NCBI GenBank assembly: GCA_902728285.1
Contig: CACVBU010000865.1
Coordinates: 277,044 to 341,043 of the forward strand
Reading direction: 5' to 3'
DNA from: Clytia hemisphaerica
Taxonomy: Eukaryota; Cnidaria; Hydrozoa; Leptothecata; Clytiidae
DNA: 64,000 nt
Shown piece after piece: positions 34,301 through 46,910 of this stretch; the first letter of the stretch is position 1; every line of letters starts with the position of its first letter. Both the position numbers and the translations under genes were made by a program. The notes beneath the pieces were generated by a model. It made no database searches. It was not told the DNA's origin and saw nothing but the letters and a program-made list of their open reading frames with translations.

Positions 34301-36387
34301 CAAGGAAACTTTTATTGCTAATGCTTCTCAAGATAACCATGGGTCCCATTGGTTTTTTTTGTTGTTGATATGAACAGCAAATGTGGTCTTTATGGAGATT
34401 CTCTTGGCTGGATTTAGCATTAATACTATGCACACCAACAAGGCAACCATTCTTCAACAAAGACTAGATGCGGCAAAAACTACATCCGTTATCCACTTCA
34501 AACGTGTGAAAATATGTTGGAATTATATCTATTGTTATTGCAACAATATACTGCCTCAGTCTTGATTATATCAAGCAGATCACAGAAAGAACAACCAAAG
34601 CCGAAATTTTCTGATAAAACCAAGTTTCTACAACAATTATTTGAGACGAGTTGTTATTGCATGGATCACAACAAAGCATATTGATATTCACAATATGTCC
34701 AGATGCAACTACGGATGTCATCTCTTCCGATTCAGAGAATATAATGTCCGGGGGGTAGTAAAAATCTACAAAATTTGTCTTGTCCGGGGGGGGTAAACTT
34801 GCTCTGGGGTGATTTTGCTCTGTTTGAGGATAATTTTGAATGTCCAGGGGTCCAACTAATGTTTGTCCGTGGGTTTAGACCTGCTGTCCGGGGGACAGGG
34901 GGCGCCAAAATTTTGTTGATGTTTATAGCGCCTTCTATGAGCACAATGTTAATTTTTTTCACCTGCGGCGCATTATTTTACCCTCTTGCATCCTTTCTCT
35001 TTAATTTTTTTCGAAACTTCTATCAATATTAAATCAGAAGTAAGAGAAGTGTTGTGTATCCACCAGGGGTTAAAGAGAATGTGTCGCCCTTATGAATCGG
35101 GCGTATGAGAGTGCTCTTCCGCGGCCCGCTAGAAATGTTTGTTTGAAGGATACAAAAGTCAGTTTGGATGGAAATCCAAGATGGCGGCTGTTGTTTCATT
35201 CGACATCCAAGTTTTGTTGCAAGAAGAGAAATTTAACATTATTTAGCAAACTCGATTCGACTCAAATTTATTGCTCACTTTCCCCTAGTTACAAATGCTC
35301 ACCCCCAAAATGAGAGATTGCCAAAATGATCATAACTTGTTGATTCTCGCTGTGGTTTTTGTGGTCTTATACTGACTAACTTTCTCCGTTTTAGAAGATC
35401 ATTTAAGCTGTTTGACCTTTCTTACACCAAAATGTTTTGCCTGCCACGCCAAAATTAGAACGATCCCTTTTACCCAACTTCTGAATTTTTGGGGCCTCTT
35501 TCAGCCATGATCTTTAATGGAGAGTAAAGTAAGACCAGTGGCGCAAAAGTTTAAAGATTATCAGGTAATTTTTCTGTTAAGAGTTTTAGAAAGCAAAAAT
35601 ATAGACTAAATCGACTTACTAGGTATATAATTTCCATTTCAAAGATTAGGGGCGTTACTTTCAACCAGTCACTGCTCTTACAGTTTAATATTTTCACTTA
35701 ATGATGGAGGGCGCAAATAAGGACAAAAATACCAGGGGCGCTAATTTCATAGTTTGCACCACCAAGAAAATTAAGCCAGGCCGCTACTGCTGAATGCACT
35801 AAAACTCCTTTCGATGTTGAAGCTGGCCTAAAAAGACGATCAATTAAAAAAAGAAATCCCTACAAAGTTTGACTCTAACCCTCCCCAGATGTCTTATCTT
35901 TTAAACATATTTGGATCATGTACTGTCCTCTTGTGACATAATTTGACATAAGTTATCAGAAAGAGTATCGTTTACTGTACCAGTGTCGACTCTACAGGGC
36001 AGTTATTTTTCTCGCTTCGCTCGCGTTAAATATGCCGTCCAGTTGAAATGACAATTCTTCATGAAAAAATGGGAAGATCACAAAGAATAGTATAACTCTT
36101 TGTTTTTATCAGATCGAAAAAAATAAGACAATTCTAAGTTGCTTTTTGAAACTCTTGTCATAACTTTTCGAATTTAAACATAAAAAATGACGTACACAAT
36201 TGTTAACAGTATCAACGACTTGAATGTTTTTATAGGAAGAAAGAGGTGAAGTAATTTTTTCTTATGCTTTATATCGCCCTTTGAAGGCTCTCCGACAAAC
36301 TTTTTGATTTTTATGTTTTGATTTACATTTGAAATTTTCTTTTCTATGAAATGAAATTGTTTTGTTTTAAAAAGAATTCGAATGGCG
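34301..36387. other. No intact gene; short TGTCCGGGGG-type repeats
   Basis: 34740-34915 contains several copies of TGTCCGGGGG or TGTCCAGGGG separated by 20-60 bp, probably a decayed minisatellite or part of an unknown element. The rest shows frequent stops and no recognised family. Confidence 0.4.
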
Positions 36388-36391
36388 TTAA

Positions 36392-38955
36392 GGTATGTGT
36401 ACACCTTTTTTCCGATTTTTTGTCAAAAAAAATTTTTCACTCAAAGTGGAAGAAAAGTTACTGGATTTCATTTTGGTAAAATCGCGATCTTAAAATCTTT
36501 TTTTGATCCAGAGTTATAACCATTTAAATTTCAAAACAAAGTTCGTCTTATTAGCCACATTCCGTAAAAGGGCCTGGTAACTAGCTGTAGGGACTTTTTC
36601 GATGATATGCGCCATCTTGCGAAAATACCAAACCAAAACAAGCCAAGATTGAGAGGAAAAGTTAGAGAAGACTGAAATTTTTAGCAGATTGGAGTTGTTT
36701 TCACAATCCACAATGAAAAGTAACTGCAGTTCCAGCTTGTGTTTTTGTGAAAGACTCTAATGGTAACCCTATTAAATTCCATCGTTTGCCAAAGGATCCT
36801 GAATTGTGAAAACAGTACAAAAAACTTTTCAAAACAGAAGGATTTGGAAATTTGGTGTCATATGTTGGTGTCATTGGAGTTTGTTTCAGATCATCTTCTA
36901 ATGATTTACCAGATGTTATAGTTCCTGAATCCCAATACAAACTGATCAAGAAAATTAGGTATGAACGAGTAAAGAAGCGTTGGGTTTTTTATCTGGAATT
37001 CTATCAGTTTCAAGAACAATGCTATGGAGAAAATGAGCAAGCAGTACATAATCGAAACTCCAACAACAACCAGGAGGTTGACCATCAGCAGATTTCTTTT
37101 GATAGTTGCTCACTTAGCTTTGTCTTGGTTTTGGTCTTGGCTTTGTTGAACACTTTACTGACAGCTCGATGTTTAATAGCAAATAGGATACACGAAGGGT
37201 ACAAACACATCAAAGCACAAAGGTCATGCTTCAAGGATGAGGTTGCAGAAGACATTATTTATGTGCTGGCTTGAAAATTAATGCCAATAATGGATGTTTT
37301 TATAGAACTGAATTCTGAAGTTCATAAAAAAATTACATATACAAACAATATGAGGGTCCTCGAGATTATTGCAGTCAATCAGTCAATCACGGTATGAATT
37401 CTCCACCCCTAGTTTTGAATTCAGGATGTGTATTATATTATTTTCATTTGCGTAGTCGTAAAACTTTGTATACAATTCTATCCCACTGTGGACTGAGACA
37501 GCGAGATTTAGCCTATGGACACTGATCAAATTACAACATGGGATTTACCGTTAAATGACATTTTTTGTATGGAACTCTTGGAATTCAAGATTGCAAAATA
37601 AATTTCAAAACAGACAAAATATTTTTTTGTATCAACAAGAATTTCTATTTGGTGGGATTGTTTGTAATATATTTGTAGGTATATATGTAATATCTTTAAA
37701 ATGTAATTTATGGAAAATATTTTATGACTTCAAATATTTAAAAAAAAAATTTGAAAGAAGATCTTTCTCACTCTATACTGCGCTCTTTACACACTTTTCT
37801 TGTTATACAAAGTACAGTAATAGATAAAACTCTCAATTTTTTTTTGCTCTTTTGCTGTTTGCTTTTCATTAAATATTTATATGGTTTCTCTTTTATTTGG
37901 TCTTGTTATTATTATACAGAGAAAAAAACTTTGTTTAAATTACTGTACTGAAAATTAATGGTTTTTATGAGAGAAAGCAAAGGACACACTTTTCATACTA
38001 ATTCCGACTAAAATTTTAATGTAAACCTGATAAAAAGGTTTAGTTTTTGCATGGTACCCTCAAAATCCTAGATCCGCCCCTGATTCCTCAGCTTCTTCTT
38101 TGCTAAATCTGTTTATTTTTCTTATAGTGCTCAGATTTGCTCAGATCCATAAGCCGCCTAACTGAAAACGAAAGTGAAATCTACCATTTTGAAAAATTTA
38201 TCCCTTCACGGCAATTCGACCGCGTCCGCGGAATGTCGCTAATGGCGGATTATTTACTCAAATAATTGTCTCTTTCGGAAACAACAAAGACAAAAGAGAG
38301 AATTCAGCTGATGTTTATTCTCACCTCTATTGAATAGTAATATTTTTGACACATTTCATTGATTACTCAAATAGACAGCAATCATCTCGTTAAAAATTTC
38401 AAATTGATGTAGAAAAAAACGAAATTTTACCACACCATACTACTTTTAACGAAGTTAAAGTCACCCATAGCATTTAGATATCGACTTCATTCTTTTTTAT
38501 GAGATTCCCAAAAGATCAAACTCAAAAAGTGTCTTAGGATTTTATTTCTAACCGAGTTGTTTTTCCTCAATTTACAGATAACTGAAAAAATCACATTTAA
38601 ATTTACTTTTTTATCGATATTTTTACAGAATTTAGGATTTAAAGAGTTAAAGTCAATTCCAAAAAAAATCCCAAGACACTTTTTTAGTTCCATCTATTGG
38701 GAACATAGTATCGAAATTATTTTTTCAAAATTCAAAAGCTATGGGTGAGTTTACCTTCTTTAAAGTAGGTAAGGTTAAAATTCTTATAATTTTAATTATT
38801 TCCTGCCCAGTTTTTTAAATTCAGCTGAAACTTTTACCATTAGAAAGAGAATATTATTGGCTTTCAGAAAATATATACTTTTGATATATAAAAATTTGTT
38901 GTTCTAAAGATATGATCAATTAAAGAGAATGTGTCAAGAAAGGTGAACACATACC
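36392..38955 (+). mobile_element. TTAA-flanked DNA transposon with THAP-like remnant (Kolobok-type candidate)
   Basis: Inverted ends GGTATGTGTACACCTTTTTT and (reverse) GGTATGTGTTCACCTTTCTT are flanked by TTAA at 36388-36391 and 38956-38959. Length 2564 bp. It contains a THAP-like coding remnant at about 36720-37274. TTAA duplications plus THAP-containing proteins are characteristic of Kolobok transposons (piggyBac also uses TTAA but lacks THAP). The assignment is inference from these two features; no intact transposase is present. Confidence 0.6.
36738..37274 (+). pseudogene. THAP-like ORF remnant with one in-frame TGA
   Basis: The frame reads VKDSNGNPIKFHRLPKDPEL, then TGA at about 36816 where a Trp would fit, then KQYKKLFKTEGFG..VSYVGVIGVCF..LPDVIVPESQY, ending at 37272-37274. 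The FHRLPKDPEL segment matches the conserved centre of THAP fingers; the N-terminal Cys pair is not in frame. A hydrophobic stretch (FVLVLVLALLNTLL) lies near the C-terminus. Function lost; low certainty of family. Confidence 0.4.
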
Positions 38956-38959
38956 TTAA

Positions 38960-39917
38960 TTAAATACATTCGAAAACATTTAAAACAAAAGAAGAGAGAA
39001 AAGGCAAGTCTGAGCAGAAATTAAAATTACTAAATGTAGATGAGCCTTAAATTTCAAAACAAAGGCTGAATAAAGTCTAAACCAAGCTCTATCCTACCTG
39101 TCAATCAAAACAAACTTATCGAGAACAAAAAAATTGCTTGCAAAAACGAAAGTGACACACAAACAGAAAACAGACATACAGACTACGGCTATTAATATGT
39201 AGATGAACATGTTCGACTTGTCCATCCGACAGATTTTTGAAATACTGAAATTTGAGAGGAAAGGTATTTGATTTTTTTAAAGTAGTAAATTAAATAAATA
39301 GTATTAGTTATAAATTAAATAATTTAAATCTCTATCGAATTTGAGATCGTCTTAACAAATAAAAACCGGTGCAGAAGATATAACCTGCACCATTTATTTA
39401 CAAATTGCATCTTAAATCTTGTCCGCCCGACAGAAATATAGTCCTAAAACTTCAATTCAAATATAGCTGTCACTCTCTTTGTTAAATTACGACACGCTGC
39501 TGAGTTTTTGTTTGAGTCAATACCTCAGTGCACTGTATCATGAAGCTAGAACAGCTAAAGATTTATCGTAATCCTTAGAGTTGTTGTATTTTAGAAAAGG
39601 TCCACTAGTTTCAATTTGTTAAGAAAATAACGTCAAAAGTTTTTTTTATAGATTTTTTCAGCTTTATGTTTGCGCTTAAACTTGCAGCTCTTTTGATGGA
39701 AAATGCAGTGTAATGTCTTCTTTTAAAAATGAAGCTGTTACAATGCAAACAACGGCTTTGAATTAATTCCAATTGGGATCTAAAGGAGTCACGACGTGAA
39801 TTTAAATTTTCAACGTAAAAATGGTCTTTTCTGATGATAAAGATAGGATAAGCAGTGATAAAGAGTGATTACGAGGAGAAAGGATGGAATGCATACTGCA
39901 TATAGAAAGAGCACCCA
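38960..39917. other. Intergenic, no gene seen
   Basis: AT-rich with no recognisable exon. May include the 5' part of the ORF1-only element that follows. Confidence 0.4.
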
Positions 39918-41038
39918 ATGAAAAAATGGAATCGAACATCAGTCTACGGACTTCTTGAAAAGTATAAACTGAACGAAAAAACCGACAAAAAGCAAGAAAA
40001 ACAACCATTTGAAGAAGCTAAACAAAACCAAACATGCACTCCCACCTCCTGCTCAGATGACGATGACCAAAACCGTCTAAAATGCCGAAAATGCCACCGC
40101 ATGGTACACTACGAGTGCACACAGTTACCGCTTTATCAGCTGCAAATTTTTGCCAACACTTATAACGAACAATATCTATGTCAGAATTGCGTGCGGATAA
40201 CACGATCTCTAATGAGTAAAATAGGTGAGAAGTCGTATCATATGATGCAGAGGGAGATTGAGAAGAAGGACGACGTCATTAAAAAGCTCAAAAACCAGCT
40301 AGCCAAGAACCGCAGCCTTAAGAACGATATCGAAAACATCTTAACCAATAAGATGGCTGACTTTGAAATAAAAACCAAGCAGGTTATAAAAGAAGAAATA
40401 AAGCAAACGACGAATTACATAGAGAAAACATCAGAAAAAACATACGCTGAAATAACTAAGAAACACAAGGATAATTTCAAATCAGCAGTGAGAGAACACC
40501 AACAAGAAACAAGAATGAAGAAAGAGACATCGAATCAAGAAAACGAAATATTATTATACATGGAATGGTGGAATTAGAGGTAGACAACAAAGAGGAACAA
40601 CAGGAACAGGACAAAATAGATATTGAAGGTATACTAGGTAACATTGGCGTTCAAGATATCAAACCGTCCCACCATCATCGCATTGGACAAAACCAAAAAG
40701 GGCTACATTTGCGTCCAATCAAGTTGATCTTAAAAAGTATAGAGGAAAAAGAACGGATAATGCAAAATCTGCATAAGCTGAAACGATTCAATGAAATTGG
40801 TGGATTTAGCATCACAGACGACTTCACCATCAACGAAAGAAAAATCATTAAAGATATGTGCCAAAAGGCGAAAAAAATGAATTCAAAAAATGACGATTTC
40901 GTTTGGCATGTAAGAGGAAGCCCTAGAACAAACCTTCGCCTAGTTCGAAAATCTAGGACAAAGACCAAAACAACGTCTTCTCTTCTGTCCATATCTTCTG
41001 GCGACTGGACGACAGATGAAGAATTAGACAATTTATAA
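39918..41038 (+). pseudogene. PHD-finger/coiled-coil/RRM-like ORF1 protein, one frameshift
   Basis: First part (39918-40577): PHD-type finger at residues about 35-95 (CTPTSC, CRKCHRMVHYEC, LPLYQLQ, CQNC), then a Lys/Glu-rich coiled coil. Second part (to stop 41036-41038): RNIIIHGMVELEV, HRIGQ, GFSITDDFTINERKI, FVWHVRGSPR. The two parts are in different frames; the shift falls in the A-rich run near 40530. Homologous to the LINE ORF1 at 2015-2554, which lacks the PHD part. Probable role: RNA/chromatin binding for retrotransposition (inferred). Confidence 0.7.
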
Positions 41039-41115
41039 ATCTAAAATTATTTCGTAGAGGTCGATAGACCTGTGAAATATAATTCTATGAATAAATAAAA
41101 AAAAAAAAAGAATAA
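39918..41115 (+). mobile_element. ORF1-only LINE relative (half-LINE), copy 1
   Basis: ORF1 is followed only 18 bp after its stop by the LINE-type 3' stem-loop (41058-41071) and an A-rich tail; no endonuclease or reverse transcriptase intervenes. The end TTCGTAGAGG-loop-CCTGTGAA matches the complete LINE at 5558-5586. It would depend on LINE ORF2 supplied in trans, comparable in layout to mammalian HAL1 elements. The 5' boundary is uncertain. Confidence 0.65.
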
Positions 41116-42407
41116 CACTGTGAACAGCCAGCCAGGTTCTGGTTGCACTAGGGCTGTTTCGACAGAGGAAAATAGGGGGGATACCTTTTTCACTTTTTCA
41201 AAATTCTCATTTTTAAGGGCATGGTCACAAAGTTTAGCTCAAACGAGGCTAAAAATTTGGGGCAGACTGGAGACCTCAAAAATGGTTGGATTTGGCTGAA
41301 ATTTTGCTCACCTAATGCTCGGGTAAATACGTGGGAATGTTTTTTTCATTTTTTAAAAATTTTTGGGGCCATATTTATGTATAAAAGTTGCGAAGCGATC
41401 CAGACCCTCTCGATTTGCAAGTTGTTGCAATAATAGATAATAGTTGCAATATAGTTGTTGCAATAGAACGGCTGTGTCTCCATAATAAATCATGGAGATT
41501 GGTAACGTCCAGCCACACATCAGATTCGATCTGACAGCTCACACTGTACCATTATTAGAAAAATTGAAGCTATTGACCAGACAACTCTATTTGAAAGATT
41601 TTAAGCAAAGGTCAGGACACTACCCTTGAACAACATACAAGTTTAAATCTCAAATTATCCAAAATGATAGATACAATTATCAAAAAGTGTTTAACAAAAG
41701 GGTTTTTTTTACTTTATACTTGAAAAGAATTGAGAAAAAAACTAGAAAGAATTAATCAAAAATAACACAAGTTGAATTGTACGAGAGATGCTATTTGAAA
41801 ATAAATTATTGGAGAAAATGTACAAAATTAATCAAATGAAATAATAATAAAATTAATTATAATTAAAAATGGGTTTTGAGCCCTTCTGAAATATTAATTG
41901 AATGTTTTTTTGTGTTTTTTTTTGTTCTCGTTTTTGTTCTTCTTTTTGTCTTTTTTCTTCTTATCCTTCGACACCCACACATACCCATCTTTATCTTTCC
42001 CACCTTCTTTCTTCCACACTTCAAACGCCTTTGCACTCTTGCTGCCAGGGTTCTTTTCTCTATATAAATAGAAAGCTGCAGCGCTTAGATCAGCCTTTTT
42101 TTTAATTATTTTTAATTGTTTTTTTTTACTGAAGAGAAAAAACAATGCAAATTTGAAAAAGGATAACTTGCATAGTATGTCACTTTCATCACCTCCAAAT
42201 CACAAAACTGTCTGGTCTTCATTTGTAAATTGACCAGGTCAAGAAGTCAAAAACAAAACAAACAAGCTAAATTATGAACCAATTATAAATGAATGACTAG
42301 GCATTTCTGTGATTTGGAAACATTAGAGACCCGGGAGTAAACCTTGGCTTTTAGTTCATACTTGCAACATTTGTAGATAAAATCTGATTAATGGTGAAAG
42401 TATTTAA
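41116..42407. other. No clear gene; Lys-rich minus-strand stretch
   Basis: On the minus strand 42100-41894 reads LSAAAFYLYREKNPGSKSAK, AFEVWKKEGG, GYVWVSKDKKKKDK. It could be a relic exon, but the second half is simple A-rich/K-rich sequence. Nothing else is recognised. Confidence 0.3.
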
Positions 42408-42837
42408 CAGAGTACACCACGTGAAGGTGAGCCATAGGAAGGGGTAGATCACAAGAATTGTCAAAAATTGAAAAGTTTATTCAAAAAAGAGAGTAATCTT
42501 AGGGATTGGCCATAAAGTATCTACTAGAGGGGGGTGGAGGATTTTTCTAAAATCACAAAAAAATTTTCGAACCAACCCTCTTTGACGGTACCCCACAGTA
42601 CACGAAAAATTGCAATGAAGAGTTGCTAATGCTATCAAATTAGCAATTTATTTATATTATAAATTCAACCGAAAATTCATGGTAAACGCCAAGATAAAAA
42701 GAGTAAAAAATGTAAACAAACAGCAAAAAAAACACCCTAAAATTCTCCACCCCACTCTAGTAGATACTTTATGACCGCTCCCTTAATAGTTATTTTATAG
42801 TTTTTTGTGATCTACCCCTCAGTTTTTCGTACTCTGC
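42408..42837. mobile_element. Two nested inverted-repeat elements
   Basis: Inner element about 42499-42783: ends around GGCCATAAAGTATCTACTAG and (reverse) GGTCATAAAGTATCTACTAG, followed by GGGGTGGAG/CTCCACCCC. Outer arms: AGAGTAC..GGGGTAGATCACA at 42409-42450, and the reverse at 42806-42837 (TGTGATCTACCCC..GTACTCTG). The inner element appears to have inserted in the outer one. Non-coding. Confidence 0.6.
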
Positions 42838-43084
42838 CCTAAAAAAGAAAAAACATATTGATTAGGGCTGACTGTAATAGTCAAAATGACAAAGCAGCAG
42901 CGAAGGGTAAATACTCATCACAATGATAAAGTATATTTTTCTCTTAATTTGAAATAAATTTAGAGAATATTCATAGCAATTCACATTGAATGCTTTAACA
43001 CAACTATTCACAATGAATTGATGTGACACCTCCATTGTGCTGATTTATCATTTTAATAAAAACCTCACGTTCGTGAAAAAGAAG

Positions 43085-45568
43085 TTAATATGTAGCTGGA
43101 TCAGGTGCAGTGAGATTTTTGGTATTGTCAGTACAGAATTCCCGTATATCAGTGAAAAGATAGTCTCTCCTTTTCTGAGGGAATTCTTTAGGGTGGATAA
43201 TATCAGGCAAATCTCTGGTATTGGTGACACTCTCAAGAGGGACTTTTCCAATGATAGACACCTTTACAGACTCATCACCTAGTCTTTTTGAGCAATATAC
43301 TATACCCTTTTCTTCTGAAGACATACTAAAGTGATGATACTCAAGAAGGTCTTTGATGTCTACAAATTGGTACTTTTTATCAAAATACTCTGTCCACTCA
43401 TATGTTATTAACCTGCTTGTCATGAGTCCCAGCCAAAACACCAACATTAACCTTAGTATCATTGCAAACATCCATTACATCATATAATGACGAGACTTGT
43501 GTACGCCGCAGCTTTGTTTTGAATGCACCGAAACATCTGAAAATTGGAAAAAATTCATCCTCTAGAGAAAAACCTTTTCAGTCAACAATTTACCCATTTT
43601 TATCATTATATTTTATTGAAGATAATATTTAATATCTTTATGTTTGGCCTTCTGGGCCTTCAACATATACCCTGAGTCGGGAGGAAATTAAAAAAGTTTA
43701 GATGAAGGCTGGCTGATCATTACCTGTCACAGCTAAACTTTGTGTGACCAGCAATCATAAATGAATATTCAATCTTTTCATGAAGTCCATTGATTATTCT
43801 CCACATGAGATAATTCAGAAAGGCATTATTCTTGTTCTGGCCTAGAGTTACAAATGTTATTAGAAAATTTAACAAGCTTGTTGACTATTCCAAAAAAAAT
43901 ATACAGGGGTATTGACAATATTGACGAACCTTTTTTGCAAACCCCTGGAAAATTTAAATGCTAGAGGTAGTTCCTATTAAATGGATTAAACCCTCTGGAA
44001 AGTGAAGTTTTGCAATTGTGTGAGTGTTGTCTTTAAAAAAGGGTCTGTAAATAACTATTAAAGAATATACCAAAAGCCCTTCTAATTTTGAAACCCCCTG
44101 GAAAAGTTCGTCAATACCCCTGTATGGTTTAAATCATAATGAATGTGAAGGGAATTTGGAAAAATTGAAACCACTTTCGATTTGCAAGTCGCATAATTTT
44201 AAAGTTCATTTTCCTACTCCCTGCATAAATTTGTATAAATTAACGGAATTGTAATAAGAAGAATAGAAATTATCGTATTTTGCATTTTTGTCGACTTTGC
44301 AGAAAAACGTAAACAAAGCCTAAATTCTGGAATTTTGAAAAGATTTTGAAATAATGAAAAGTGTAAAAAAATGTCAAAAGTACACATACCCGAACAATTA
44401 TCAGCATGTAGATAAGCTTCTGTCTCACCAAAACTGTAATTTTCTAAATAGTGGTGCACATAGCTGATGGTAGCATTAGCACCCTTCCCTGTATTAACAA
44501 TCTCATCAATGAGATAACAGTATTGAAGACCTATACCATCATTGCACAGACCAAAGATTGAATTTTTACGAGGCGTCTTAAAAAAAATAGGCCCTGGCTG
44601 GAGAGGGTGATAAGGGTAATGAGTTTGTTGGGCATAGTCCCACGAGTAGTGGGACATTCCTTTAAAAGAACAAGGAGGCTTTTTAGAAAACGCATTGAAA
44701 TTTTCCATTCCTTCTAATTGTAAAAACTTCCGAGCATCATGCTTCGCCCTTTTAACTTGAGCTCTGTAATAGCGGATTTCCTCAGCAGCCCGAATTATAT
44801 GTCCTCCTGTGATTTTAAAGCCTCTTCATAATCATCATTCCCCCCAGAATCATCACCCTCCTTATGTTTAGCACGAGCTCTAATCAATAAATTATTGCCC
44901 TGCTGACAAGTCCAGCACAAATCAGCCATAAGTTTTAGCAACTACAATGTTTGGCAATGCTTTTTTCCAGAGGTCACGAAAAGCAAAAACCCATTGCAGG
45001 CAAACCTTCTTTTAACATGCACTGTGATAACTTTCATGAATTGATTTCTTAGTGTGGGTGAGAGTTTATAAACCCTAGTACCCTTTTTCATCCCTACAAT
45101 AGGGAATCTACCGGTAGGTACGATGCATTAATTCGGCAAAGTTTTTGAGAAGGTAATAGCGTGTTCATTAGTCTTCATTGAAAAGGTATTATGAGGTAAA
45201 CGTCCTTTATTCCCATGCTCACGAGCTACTGGGCCCTTTTCTTTAAAATGTTTACACAATGTTTGGTAAACAGAAAGACTCATTGTCAAGCAAAACAAAA
45301 ATGTCTCACGACAAACACGCTTACCATGAATAATATAAGTAGTCTCACAATTTCTGGTTTATTTGCCAAAATAAAACCTAATAACAAAAAGTCTTTTTCG
45401 CTGCTGGTCAATTCCAAAATCGAATCCCTGCGATCTATAATCTCATCTTTGGTAAAAAGGAGCTAACATTGTCCTTTTTCAGGTCCAATTTTACAACCAC
45501 AACCTTCCCTATAAAATTTATCAACTTTTTTCGTCTTCTTCAGTATCAAGAGGTCTCTTTTCAGCCAT
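43085..45568 (-). pseudogene. Element B transposase, same family, multiple frameshifts
   Basis: Same three-exon structure as copy A: exon 1 45568-44390, exon 2 43841-43724 (118 nt, intact) and exon 3 43536-43085. ATG at 45568 (MAEKRPLDTEEDEK). Recognisable blocks: CGCKIGPEKGQC, PVAREHGNKGRLPHN, DLCWTCQQGNN, FSWDYAQQ-type SWDYAQQTHYPYHPLQPGP, TPRKNSIFGLCNDG, LHADNCSG, NAFLNYLMWRIINGLHEKIE, AGHTKFSCDR, TYEWTEYF. Lesions: frameshift soon after the start, a TAG after GQC, several shifts between 45480 and 44850, and a shift in exon 3 before TYEW. Intron 1 contains the MITE at 43902-44124. Divergent from the companion gene starting at 46135. Confidence 0.75.
43902..44124. mobile_element. MITE, TACAGGGGTATTGAC termini, copy 2
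   Basis: Ends TACAGGGGTATTGACAATAT and (reverse) TACAGGGGTATTGACGAAC, with CCCCTGG motifs near both ends. Same family as 27410-27671. Lies in intron 1 of the element B transposase. Confidence 0.7.
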
Positions 45569-45766
45569 CTTTCTAGGTTTATTCTGTGATCTTGCTTTCA
45601 ACCAAAGCTACCAGCAAATGAAAACAGAATGCTGATAGTCAAAGGTGCGCGCGCATAAGTAGACATACTTTGAACCTTCGAAAATGTGTTCAAGATCGAA
45701 TGTTTTACTGGTACATGTTTTTACGTCATTAGGATCGTGACAAATTTTGTGAATTTGAGTTTGAAT

Positions 45767-45895
45767 TGGAATAGGGCCCTAATATTACTACGTGACCCAA
45801 TGGCAACATGGTGACATGTATTGGGAATAGGGCCCTAATTACTACGTGACCAGCATGATGACACGTTTGGAATAAAGGCCCTATACTACGTGAGC
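45767..45895. repeat. Three tandem units in the element B divergent promoter region
   Basis: TTGGAATAGGGCCCTAATAT, GGGAATAGGGCCCTAATTAC and GGAATAAAGGCCCTATACTA, each followed by CTACGTGA, recur at spacings of about 55 and 46 bp. They lie between the divergent transposase (45568) and companion (46135) starts. Could be regulatory or a plain minisatellite. TACGTGA also resembles the GTGACGTAA seen in the element A promoter region. Confidence 0.55.
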
Positions 45896-46489
45896 AAGCT
45901 GTAAAACAATAGAAATTTCGAATAACAAAAGTTTGCGATTCCGAAAACAATAACGAGTAACATTCTAATTGGTCCTTTCAACTAGTTCCATTGTTTCTGT
46001 CACCTTATTCAATTGTTTCGGATACCTTCCCCTGTAAAAGAAAACGCTTCAAAAGATCACATTACTTTTCTGCTCACATCAGCTTTGTTCAATTTTAAAT
46101 ATAATTTTTACCGTTGTTTATTTGTTTGTTCAACATGGCTAACCGTCCAATAAGAAAAGTAATTGAAGAAAATCTCCCAAAATATGCCTTGGTATATTTT
46201 GAATCAGATAAGAAGACAGCATCAAAAGGACTGACCAACTTATCTGGAACAGCCAAGACCAGCGTGGAAAATGTTGCAAATATGTTTTTGGCACAAAGAC
46301 ATTGATTGGGCAGATTCTAACTATGAAAGGTAAATAGTTAGTGGGGAACTAATCGAATAGATATTACACGTTTTTTTTTAAGAAACTAGTTTTACCAAGC
46401 AGCCTCAATGTTTCTTAAGAAATCGGCCTTTTGAGCCTTAAATGTTTCTAAACTTTTTGACATTATCAGCCTCATGGAAGGCTGAAATT

Positions 46490-46910
46490 TGACCTCCTAT
46501 GAATTTCTCTAATTCGATATTCTTGCCAAATAAGGATTAATTTCACTTCGCTTGAATTTCTCTAATTCGATTTTATTGCCTTATAAGGATAAATATGGTG
46601 TCAATGGAAATTGTTTTGCCTCCTATAAATTTCTCTAGTCCGATAAGGATAAATATGGCGTCAATAGAAAATTTCACCTCCTTTAAATTTCTCTAATTCG
46701 ATAGTAAAATAAGGATTAATATATCAATATTTCACTTCGTTTCTCTAATTCGATTTTATTGCTTTAAAAGGATAAATATGGCGTCAATGGAAATTATTTG
46801 GCCTCCTATAAATTTCTCTAGTCCGATATTCTTGCAAACTAGGGATTAATATAACGTCAGCGAAATTTGACCTCATATAAATTTCTCTAATTCGATATTG
46901 AACATTATTT
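46490..46910. repeat. Tandem repeat in companion B intron 1, ATTTCTCTAATTCGAT core
   Basis: At least seven degenerate units contain AATTTCTCTAATTCGATATT or CTCTAGTCCGAT, followed by TAAGGATAAATATGGCGTCA. Spacing about 45-75 bp. Non-coding; ends just before the exon at 46917. Confidence 0.7.

Noticed and set aside
41894..42145. Lys-rich minus-strand ORF
   Set aside because: Half is simple A/G-rich sequence; no homologue recognised and no splice support. Mentioned only as a low-confidence relic.
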